Part shown: piece by piece, positions 37,609 to 47,600 of the stretch | How positions within the stretch are numbered: position 1 is the first letter of the stretch | Layout of the letters: every line of letters starts with the position of its first letter | From: Akebia trifoliata | Taxonomy: Eukaryota > Streptophyta > Magnoliopsida > Ranunculales > Lardizabalaceae | Assembly (NCBI GenBank): GCA_017979445.1 | Contig: CM030711.1 | Span: 48,035,560-48,099,559, forward strand | Direction: 5' to 3' | DNA: 64,000 nucleotides | The notes under the pieces: model-generated | Databases searched by the model: none | What the model was told of the DNA's origin: nothing | Seen by the model: only the letters and a program-made list of their open reading frames with translations | Translations under genes and position numbers: made by a program

Positions 37609-37874
37609 TGAGTGAGTGAGTGAGCGAGGGAGGTATTTCGATGGAGACGAAAACAGAACTGAAGTCTCAGTCGTTCTATCGAGACGAAAAGAGAGACGAG
37701 GGTTAGTTTAAAAATCAAGAAAAATCGAGGGAGTTGTTTTCAATTATCAGAAACTTCGTTTTTAACAATTGAACTGACGTTTGAACGCATCTGCGCCGTT
37801 AATTTCCGTCCATCCAACGATCGAGAAACATCAGTTTCTTATCTGATTTTGGAGACGTCCGTCGAACCGCCCCC
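36798..37874. mobile_element. Pack-type TIR element E6 carrying a captured glucanase exon
   Basis: 1077 bp with long terminal inverted repeats (about 110 bp). The left starts GGGGGCGGTTCGACGGACGT and the right, read on the minus strand, starts the same way; both continue through ATGTTTCTCG, CGTTGGATGGAC, AATGCGTTCGAACGTCA or close variants. (TA)n lies on both sides. The interior holds a GH17 exon at 37265-37538 with flanking intron pieces, and a (GA)n tract at about 37575-37605. It lacks the two-hairpin module of its neighbours but shares their GGGN4GTTCR termini and target. No transposase, so it needs trans mobilisation. Confidence 0.85.
37265..37538 (+). pseudogene. captured internal exon of a GH17 glucan endo-1,3-beta-glucosidase
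   Basis: An open frame of 90 codons inside element E6 reads VEGLGVNWGTMAIHKLSPKM, then VVQMVKDNGIKNVKLFDVDQ, STMNALAGSGIEVMVGIPND, AKQWVGRNVTRYNFNGGVNI. This is the N-terminal part of the GH17 barrel, which in a full enzyme continues YVAVGNEP and is preceded by a signal peptide. A TATAG acceptor precedes it and an AA/GTAAGG donor follows, so it was taken from genomic DNA with intron ends, not from mRNA. No stop or frameshift lies inside, but the catalytic Glu residues are absent, so it cannot be an active enzyme. Confidence 0.85.
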
Positions 37875-37885
37875 TATATATATAT

Positions 37886-38251
37886 GGGAAATGTTCAGCA
37901 ACAAACATTTTGACAAACATTTTGGCAAAACATTTTTCAAAACATGGGTTAGAAGTTTTGGAATGGGCTGATTTTTGGTGAGGATGATCTTTACGGTGAG
38001 GAGATCATCATCACCAAAAATCAGCCCATTCCAAAATTTCTAACCCCATCAAAAATGATTTACAAAAAATGGACGATCCACGATTTTTCAACTTGTAAAC
38101 ATGGGTTAGAAGTTTTGGAATGGGCTGATTTTTGGTGATGATGATCTTCTCACCGTAGAGATCATCCTCACAAAATATCAGCCCATTCCAAAACCTCTAA
38201 CCCATGTTTTGAAAAATGTTTTGCCAAAATGTTTGTTGCTGAACGGGACCC
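37886..38251. mobile_element. serial TIR element E7 (double-hairpin MITE, CAGCA(A)CAAAC subgroup)
   Basis: Left end GGGAAATGTTCAGCAACAAA; right end on the minus strand GGGTCCCGTTCAGCAACAAA. Subterminal CATTTTGGCAAAACATTTTT in both arms. It has the two-hairpin module with spacer AAAAAATGGACGATCCACGA. 366 bp. Closest to F2 at 10632. Confidence 0.82.
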
Positions 38252-38270
38252 TATATATATATATATATAA

Positions 38271-39109
38271 GGGGTGTTCGCTAGCTAACTTTTTGGCAAA
38301 CGGATTGGCAAACAATTTTACAGCGTTGGATCTAACGATATCGAACGGACGCGATTTAATCTCACACGTTATAATACAATCCGTTTATTTACAGCGCCGT
38401 CCCTTAAAAAATATTTATTTCGTGCTTCCTCCCTCTCCTCTTTAAACCCGAGAGAATAGAGCTCTCTGTTCTCTCACTCGCTCTCACCCTCTCACTCGCT
38501 CTCACCCTCTCTCTCACTCTCGCCCTCTCTCACTCTCGTTGCCTCTCTCTCTCTCTCTCTCTCACTTACTCACGCTGAAACCCTCGCACTGAAACCCATT
38601 GACTAAACATGAATGGCTTACCTTGCTGCAACTCCATCGACGAAACATGAACGGCTGACCTCGCTGCAACTCCATCGACGAAACATGAACGCTGAAACCC
38701 TCTCTCTCACATGAACACGAACGCTGCAACTACCTCACCCTCGCACGATCTCATTTCGTTGCAAAACTCTTCTCTAGGGTTTCGGCTGCAATTAAGTTCG
38801 AAGAGAGACGATGGAGAGAGAGAGTTCGAAAAGAACTCCCTGTTATGTTCGAAGAGAGACGATGGAGAGAGAGTTCTTGACGATGGAGAGAGAGAGAACT
38901 CCCTGTTATGTTCGATCGGGTTTTAAAAGAGGAGGGAGGAAACACTAATTATTATGAAAGAGAGGGCTGGCGCGGTAAATAAGTTATAGTTTTATAACTT
39001 AACCGATCAACTGTTATTTTGAATCTGGTCCGTCCGATTATCCTATATCCAACGATTGAAAAAAGTTTGCCAATCTGTTTGCCAAACCGTTAGCCAGCGA
39101 ACGCCCCCC
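38271..39109. mobile_element. serial TIR element E8 with unidentified repetitive cargo
   Basis: Left end GGGGTGTTCGCTAGCTAACT and right end, on the minus strand, GGGGGGCGTTCGCTGGCTAA. The inverted repeat continues as GGCAAACGGATTGGCAAAC with GCGTTGGAT for about 65 bp. 839 bp between (TA)n tracts. The interior has CT/CTC-rich tracts, two or three copies of TGCAACTCCATCGACGAAAC, and repeats of GAGAGACGATGGAGAGAGAG with AACTCCCTGTTATGTTCGA. It looks like a captured 5' leader region, but I cannot name a source. Confidence 0.72.
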
Positions 39110-39495
39110 TATATATATACATGTATCATTTTGAAGATGACAGAAGAACCTTGATTTTGAGTTACACATATAACTTATTGTAATAAACTTGATAAACAAA
39201 TATTCGGATCGAATAGGACGCATATCCATATCTGAACCTTAAAAAAATGATTGAATAATTATGGAAAAATTTATCCTAATTCTTAATCGAATGAAAAAAA
39301 AAATGTACCCATGCCTGACTAACTCAAGTTAGAACGATCAGGTAAGTGGATATTTTTTTGACCAATTGCCAATCTTGACTCAACATATAGATGAACGTCA
39401 ATACCTAGGAGCTAACTTTGTTGACAAGGTCTTTTTAATAATTGAGAATTTGGGAAAGGATGGTGTTTCGGGTGGATGAGCTTCCTATGGAATTT

Positions 39496-39711
39496 TTCAA
39501 AAGATGTTGGTCTATGTGGGATAAAAAGACTAAGTTTGTGGTGATTGAAGTCCGTCACTACAACATAGGGTGACTTAAAGTGGAAAGGACCTCTTTTGTT
39601 TTGTTCAAAAGATGTTGGTCTATGTGGGATAAAAAGACTAAGTTTGTGGTGATTGAAGTCCGTCACTACAACATAGGGTGACTTAAAGTGAAAAGGACCT
39701 CTTTTGTTTTG
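39496..39711. repeat. 108-bp tandem duplication
   Basis: Two head-to-tail copies (39496-39603, 39604-39711) of a unit beginning TTCAAAAGATGTTGGTCTAT with one visible difference (GTGGAAAGG versus GTGAAAAGG). 108 is a multiple of three, so the minus strand shows an open frame repeating 36 residues, but I see no protein family. Probably a recent replication slip or transposon scrap. Confidence 0.85.
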
Positions 39712-40206
39712 TCTTCCTTTTTTCTTCATTTTGTCTTCCTTTTTCCTTCAAGACGAGGCTAGTTTCGTGCCTTGGGGCCTTGCGATGGATGATTCTACTA
39801 TTTTTATTACTTGAAAGAGTAATACTACCTTCATGAGTCTCATTCCAAACATGGTCGTGTCTTTGATAGAGTAATTAAATTTCGAAGTTGACATGTATTT
39901 AAATAACCAATATGAGAGTAGTGCATTTTTTCAAGAAACAAAATGTTGAAAATATTTATAAAAATTTCATTTAAACTCAACAAAATAATCAAAGAAGGGG
40001 TGTTTCTATTTGCACACAACTAAAATGCTCATTATACCTACGTATTCTTTGTAGTTTGTACACACCTAAAAGACGAGTTTTCTCGTTGTAGTTTGCACAT
40101 ACTTAATCAAACATTTTTTGTTGTTGTATTATGTATACATGCACCCACCCATGAACTTATCAAATCTCCTCATCCCTATCCTCCATCTTCTTCTCTCCTC
40201 TCCCTC

Positions 40207-40236
40207 CCCCTCCTCCTCCTCCTCCTCCTCCTCCTC

Positions 40237-40269
<33 letters not shown>
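40207..40269. repeat. (CTC)n-(CT)n microsatellite
   Basis: About ten CTC/TCC triplets followed by roughly fourteen CT dinucleotides. Simple repeat, likely polymorphic. Confidence 0.9.
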
Positions 40270-40272
<3 letters not shown>

Positions 40273-41410
40273 CTCTACTTCTTTACACTTAAAAAAGTTT
40301 TAGCGAGGGTTTTAAATTTTGATTTTAATTAATTTTTTAATCCAATCACCTCAAAAATCAATAGAGTTGAAGCTATTCATACAAGCATTATTTTAAGTGA
40401 AAATTTTGGTTTGGTATGTTAAGAGCGAATCATTTGAGCAATGTTTGATAGGCACATATTGATTCTATACATAGAGATTCGGTACTAGCATAAATATAGA
40501 GTTACATGAGAAAGTTTTATTCAGTAGGTATCTACTGAATCTGTATTGTAATGTTTGATAAATACCTTTAGAATCGGTTTTGTAATATTTGATAGGTACC
40601 TACCAAATAAAAGAAAACATGTTTGGCCTAAACTGTCGATCGAAATTTGTAAATCTTAGAGTTTTTCAATTTAAAATTGTCATTTTATGAGGTTTTAATA
40701 GTTTTTTTTTCTTCATGTTCCTTGATAGTTAAATGTAAAGAATAAGGGAAACTTGAAGGAAAAAAAAACAAAGATGACTTGAAAATAATCTAAAAAATCA
40801 ATATCTACTAATTTAAATCCTCAAAAAACTCAAAAGGAGACTAATATGGACACACGCACACACACACATAGACGAAGAAGACATGGATTGTTCAATCGGT
40901 GGGTTTCTAGACAATCGGTTCGATTTTCTTTGGTATATTATGGCGTGTGTAAAGAGTAAATTGAGAAGGATAAGCTCATAATTTGTACTTTTTTTATTTA
41001 TTTTTACATTAAGTGTATACGTTGGGCAATTTAGTGCATGCAAATAATGCCACCCTAAAACAAGCATGAAAACATAATATCCATTGAAGGTCGCAACTTA
41101 CTAAGTTTGTTAAAGTCTGTGAGTGTTGAATGTTGATACCCTGATCTAGATTCAAAACTTAACTTCACATATTAATCCCTATCCACTTGTGCAAGAGAGA
41201 GAGAGAGAAGTTCAAAACAACACCATTCTATGGTGTGAAATTGAATAACCATGGTATCTTGTTACAGGTTGACTCAAGTTCTTAAGTGTCTGAAGATCAA
41301 AAAATAATTATTACTATACTTGAAATGATCATCATTATATCACAAACATTATTCATATTTTTAAAGACGTGTTATACTAAGATTAGTAGAGGGGTCAAAG
41401 TTAAGCTGCA

Positions 41411-41606
41411 CCCACCAGAGTGGGGGCTCAGCAGGTAAGACGTAGCAACAAGGGTTTGCTCCACCTGGTTGTGAGTTTGAAACTGGCCCACTCACAACTC
41501 CCTTTGATTAAAATGAAACACGTGATTGTGGGCTCTGCGTGTCCCCCAAGTAGTTATAGTCTCACCAATGTGAGGATTCTCTTGGGTCAAAAAAAAAAAA
41601 AAAAAA
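41411..41606 (+). mobile_element. tRNA-like SINE with poly(A) tail
   Basis: Starts near GCACCCACCAGAGTGGGGGC, has the box-A-like CTCAGCAGGTAAGACG, a box-B-like GTGAGTTTGAAACTGGCC, the 3' block GTGATTGTGGGCTCTGCGTG and TAGTCTCACCAATG, then A18. The 3' half resembles the SINE at 19655. AAAGTTA on both sides may be a short target duplication. Confidence 0.7.
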
Positions 41607-42612
41607 GTTACACCACTAATAAGTGACAATATTTAAAGTCCTCAAAGATGATTTTCCAACTCGTTCTTACTTATTACATAGGAAAAAAGTGTTTGTGCCG
41701 GGATTTATAACTCATCAAACATGACATTGGAATTCTAAATTTAAAATGAATGTAAATACTTGGAAAATTTAGCTCAACTTATGAAAAATCATCACATTGA
41801 TATTTCATTCTTCACTAGTAGGGTGACAAATGGGTATGGTTGTGGAGTTGAGATGGGGTATGGTTGTACTCGTAGTCTCTATCTTATTCATCTTTCTTGG
41901 GGCTCTTTAGTCCCCTGTGACTTGGCTACCTTTATCCAATATCAACATCTTTCAATCACAAAATCTTGACTTTTATCTTGAAAATTTGTCATCTTAGAGT
42001 AAATTATTTTGTAACCTTTTCAATCTCATCTTCTATCTTTCGTTAAAAATCCATGGTTATCTACATCTACTTTCTCAAAAGGGATTTAGCCTAGATTTTG
42101 AAGATGATAGGTTATTGGTATAAAAAAATTCCTTTGACTAGATATTGAAGATGAGGGCATTTAAGTCATTTTTTTCTATAAAAAAAAAAAGGTCACAATA
42201 TAGTAAGCGTGGCCCATGAGGCACCCCTGCTAATGCTAGAATCGGAGGAAACATCTTCAACAAATCCACAAATGGTTTCAGCGTAGTCTCACCCTGTAGT
42301 GGAATCGCTCACATAGTAGAATTGAACATTAAAGAGATTAGTTAACAACAGTCAAAAGAAAGGGAGAGTGAGATTCTGACATAATTGGACTTAGCAACAT
42401 TAGCCGTAGTGGATCATCAGTCATCTCCTTTCCTCGTTTTCCATGTAAAGAAAGTCATGTCCGGATGCTCGGTCATCGTCACATGAGCAGATTCGAAAGG
42501 AGTCCTTGACCGAGTTGGTATGTCACCAATTTGAAACACGTAACGAGGTATAACAACTATCTATCAAAATGTACAGGGGTATGTCCAAATTACCCATTTT
42601 TTAAATAAATAT

Positions 42613-42704
42613 AGAGAGTTACTATGCCGCACCAATTTTCATATAAGAATTGCATACAGTCGGCGTGGCGTTAGCAAAAATTGGTGTGGCAATAGCATAT
42701 CTCT
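42613..42704. mobile_element. short GAGTTACTATTGCC-ended MITE near the aminopeptidase start
   Basis: AGAGAGTTACTATGCCGCAC / AATTTTCATATAAG at left mirrors AAAATTGGTGTGGCAATAGC at right. About 92 bp; same family as 12418-12539. It lies 140 bp upstream of the aminopeptidase ATG, so in its promoter. Confidence 0.55.
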
Positions 42705-42841
42705 AACTATATAGCGAGCGCTCACATTTCAAGAGTGGCGTCTGTACTGGTTGCTGTCTTAGTGGTTCTGTTACTTATTCCCTTCTTGGTTACTCTATCT
42801 CTTCTTTTCTCGCTAAACTACGCCCCTACGCTATCGTGCGC

Positions 42842-44597
42842 ATGGCACACTCCATCGATCGGGCCACTCTCGGCCTCACTAAACCTGCAACTATCGATGC
42901 CCCCAAGGTCCATCTCTCTCTCTCTCCTTTGGAGGCTTTTGGTTCGTATTGTTAGATTATGATCCTGATCATCAGAATCAGGTTATTGAAACCGATGTTC
43001 CAGAATCTAGAATCTGGTGTTCTGTTTCTGGAAACTGATTTCAGAGATACAGAATAATAGTATCGTTTTTTCTGACTATGTTTATATACTTGTGATACAA
43101 AATATTATATATTTCAGCACAAAAATGCTACTTTTTGCACAAAAATGTCACTTTAGGCAAAAAAACGCAAGAAAGATATTTGCAGAAACCTAAGGAATGG
43201 GTCCTGGTTTGTTTCTGATTTTATCTGATATATTTTTCTGATAATGTTAGAATCACGTTTACAATCCAAGATTCTATAATCGGACTATGGGCAAGAATCT
43301 GATTCTAGAATCCGAACCAATTCTGTTTTAGTGTTGTGTTATTGAATGTTGAGTGCTAAATGCTGATTTTGTAACTCAACCTGACAGGGTAACTCAAAAG
43401 AACTCCCTGACGTGGCAGGTGCAAGAACCGTAGATTTTTCCCCTCAGGATACACAACTGCAATGCTTTATGGGGATGTGCAGTTGTGTAATCCAAGGGGA
43501 AAAATCTATGGTTCTTGCAGGGTACACGTCAGTTGAGTTTTTGAGTTACTCTGTTAAGTTGAGTTACAAAATCATAACATTTAAATGTTATATACTTGAG
43601 AGCAAAAATGTCATATTCAAGAAACTGATTCGGTCCTGTTTGGGTTTGTGGTGGGCTTCTACTACTAAGAATCATAAAAGCAGAAGTGCTGGAAGCAGTA
43701 ATAGTGGAAATCAGAAATTATAATGCCCACTTGATTTTGCGTTTTGGAAGGGCTTTTTGCGCTCAAAAATGCTTTTCGGATCCAAACTGTTGTTTGTTGA
43801 TCATTTGGGAAGTGTTTTTGAAAATGGCTAAAAGTGAGAAATGTTGCAGGAATTTGACGGAACTTCAAATATAGGCTAAAAATATTGGTAATTTTCACAT
43901 GATACCCTTGTTTGGTAATGACTAAATTCCTGCAATGCTTCCAAGATATTACATAAATGGCCAAAAAAACCAAAATATCTATTCTAATTACTGATACATC
44001 CGAAGAACGGAAGAAGCTATTTTCCAATAATCACCTCTCACAAAATGATAATTTTGTAATCACGCTTCTATTGCTTTTGCCTCCAATGATTTTTGGAAGT
44101 AGAAGCCCACAACAAACCAAAAAGGCCCGTCGTTTGATGAGAGGTGCTTTTCTATGAATAGCTCATTTGGAGATGTTGGTAAGTATATTAGAAATTTTGG
44201 TCTTTTGGTCATTAATATTAGTAGCCTTTTGGGATTACATAGACAACTAATGGTATTATTGTCTAAAAATCAGTAACTTTAACGTTCCATCAGATTCATG
44301 CAATTGTCAGAAGTGAGAAGTAAAGTCTCTTTCTGGCTTCCCGCTGAAGCGGGAAGAAGTGCTCTCCTGTGTTTTCCTAATGACAATCTGAATTTGAAAA
44401 GTGCTTCTCTATACGAAAGGCGTGTTTCAAGCACAAGCTTAAATAGGCACCCAAGAAATGGTTCCTGAATCATTTCTGATTCTGAGTATGGGAAAATAAC
44501 TTTTAAAATCTGAACCAATGTACCATCAGATTATAGAATCAGATTATGCGCAAGAATCAGAGTCTAGTATCAGAACCAAATGTGTTTTTGATATCTT

Positions 44598-44647
<50 letters not shown>

Positions 44648-47600
44648 TGATTAGATTTTAGGGAATTTTTCTTCTGTTTATGGGATTGTTTTTCATTTGA
44701 TGTTGAAATTCTTGTTATGTGTTTGTGAAATTTCCCAAAGATTGTTTTTTCTGGGAAAGAGATTGATTTGGTGGAATGGAAAGGCGACATACTTGCAGTG
44801 GCTGTCACAGAAAAAGAAATGGCCAAGGATGAGTACTTGAAGTTTGAGAATTCAATCTTGAGAAAAATAGACACTCAATTGGGTGGCATGTTGGCCGAAG
44901 CCACCTCAGAAGAGGATTTCACTGGCAAGGCTGGGCAGTCCACGATGCATAGGTTTCCAGGCCTAGGCTCGAAAAGGATCTGCTTAATTGGGCTTGGACA
45001 ATCGCCCTCGTCTACGACTACTTATCTGGGCCTCGGTGAGGCTGTTGCGGTAGCAGCAAAGGCTGCTCAAGCAAGTACTGTAGCTATTGCGTTTGCTTCT
45101 TCCAAGGGAATCTCTTCGGATTCGAAGCTTAATACTGCCTCAGCAATAGCATCGGGTATGCTGATTGATTGGTTGTCGAGATTGTGCCAAGATTGTGAGT
45201 TTTTTTAATTTTTATATACTGAAACCGTGGTCTTGAAACTTGTGGATATGGTTAATTGTTCCAGGAACTGTGTTGGGGATTTATGAAGATAATAGGTTTA
45301 GGTCAGAGTCGAAGACGCCAATGCTTAAGTCGGTGGATATTCTTGGGTTTGAGGCTGGGCCTGAACTAGATACTAAGCTCAAGTATGTTGGTGATGTCTG
45401 CTCGGGGGTGATTTTTGGGAGAGAGCTTGTAAATGCGCCGGCCAATGTGCTCACCCCTGGTTTGTAACACTTCACATTGTTATCTCTCTATTTTGGATTA
45501 CATATGTGAGGATATGTTCATACATACCCATATGCATCACGTATAATGTGGCCTATATATCATGCACATGCTGCATCAACCCATCAATCTGAAATCTGAA
45601 CCATTCAATTGTGGGTTAGCATTTTTGATATGTCATTATCCATAATTAATACCACTTCTCATTGTTGGATTGAATGCGCCATCCAATGTGCTCACCCCTG
45701 GTTCAAACAGTTCTCATTCTTATTTCTCTATTTTGGATTACATGTGTGAGAATGTGTTTACACACACCCATATGTATCATGTATAATGTGACATATACAT
45801 CATACATGTGCATCAACTCATCACTCTGAAATCTGAACCATTCAATTGTGGGCTAGCATTTTCAATATGGCATTTTCCATAATTAATATCACTTCTCATT
45901 GTGGATTGTTTTACTCTTCTCAGGTGTACTCGCAGAAGAGGCTTCAAAAATTGCTTCCACGTACAGCGATGTAATTACAGCCAAGATATTGGATGTGGAA
46001 CAAATCAAAGAACTGAAAATGGGTTCTTATTTAGGTGTTGCTGCTGCTTCTACAAACCCCCCTCATTTCATCCACTTATGTTACAAACCTCCTTGTGGGC
46101 CTATCAAAGTCAAGTTGGGGTTAGTTGGGAAGGGATTAACATTTGACAGGTATATATATATTTTTTCTTTTCATATTCTAAACTAGCACTTATCCACATT
46201 TGTTATTATGTGTTCACTTATAAGAGAGAAAAATATATATTATTTAGGAATTTGTCCCTCACGAAGGAAGGAGAGGGAGATACCATTTCATGGCTTGCAC
46301 TTTATGTGGGTTCCTAATATTTAAATCATCCCATGTTACCAGTGGTGGCTACAACATCAAGACTGGACCAGGTTGTTCAATTGAGCTGATGAAGTTTGAC
46401 ATGGGAGGCTCTGCAGCAGTTCTAGGTGCAGCAAAATCCATTGGACAAATCAAACCTCCGGGAGTAGAGGCAAGTTGTTCTATTGTTCATCTTAGGACCA
46501 ACAACCTATTTGATCTATTAGATATAATACTTTATTTTATAGCAATTAAATGTGATGGTGTATAGGTTTTTGTACAAATTTTTTTTTTGTTGATAATTTA
46601 GGTTTTTGGACATTGCTGAGGATTTTGTGTTTCCAGGTCCATTTCATTGTTGCGGCTTGTGAGAACATGATAAGTGGTACAGGCATGAGACCTGGCGACA
46701 TCGTCACAGCTTCTAATGGAAAGACAATTGAGGTAATTCTTATGGGTTTTGTAATTAAGGGATTCATGGCTTTAACTTATGGGACACATCATGGTGTGGC
46801 GTTGAATTTCATTTTATGGATGTGCTTGTTATTATTTCCCTCTCTCTCTTGTTTCAAAACACAGAATTTTGGGTTGGATCATGAGGTGGATTTCTTGTAT
46901 AAAATTGCATGCATGGTGGAATGGATGTTTCGGTTTTTCTTTATGTATTACTCCATTTAGTTTGGTGGTGAAAATGCATGATCACTCGAGAGAGACCTGA
47001 TCCAGACCCAATAAGGTTTCAACAAAATCTAAACCCTGGACTAGAGACATTATCTCTTCGTAATTCTCATGAATTGTGGAACTGATATGCCAGTTTCTCC
47101 ATGTATCACTCCATTTAGTTTGGTGGTGAAAATTTATGACCACTAGAGAAAGACCTTATCCAGAACCCTACAAGGTTTCAACAAAATCTAAAACCAAACC
47201 TAGAGACATTGTTTCTTTATAATTGATCTAACAACCTATAATTTTGAGTTGGAAGGTACATCATCTGGCGTCAAATCATATCAGTCATGCATTGAGTCCG
47301 TCAGGTGTGGAATATTGGATTCCACACATCTTGAAGACATGATCTGCTGAGTTGGCATTATATTTTGAATGATTTATAATAAAAAAAACAATTATTTTTA
47401 ATTTTAAATATGGTAGTGAATCATGTGATGGGGTATCGTATGGTATAATGGATTATGTAGTGTGAGTTCTTGTGATATGTATCATCTACCTAAGATAATA
47501 AATAGATTAATGTTATACATTTTTGCAAAGAAATTTTTGATTGGAAAGGGTAAAACACATAATCTGTGATAATTGTTGATCAATATACTACAATAAAAAA

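Larger units (their letters stand above)
34291..42841. other. 8.5-kb transposon-rich intergenic region, PSMD9 to aminopeptidase gene
   Basis: Eight serial inverted-repeat elements (34698-39109), a 108-bp tandem duplication, a CTC/CT microsatellite, a SINE and a short MITE fill most of it; each is listed. Remaining stretches (about 39110-39495, 39712-40206, 40270-41410, 41607-42612) are AT-rich and show no gene. Open frames at 40093-40332 are low-complexity; that at 39412-39729 is only the tandem repeat read in frame. Confidence 0.7.

Noticed and set aside
34698..39109. CRISPR-like array because of regularly repeated blocks
   Set aside because: Repeats are inverted-repeat transposons of 366-1077 bp in (TA)n within a plant nuclear genome; no short direct repeats with unique spacers.
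41411..41606. Genuine tRNA gene
   Set aside because: Box A/B-like motifs are present, but no cloverleaf can be drawn and a poly(A) tail follows, so it is a SINE.
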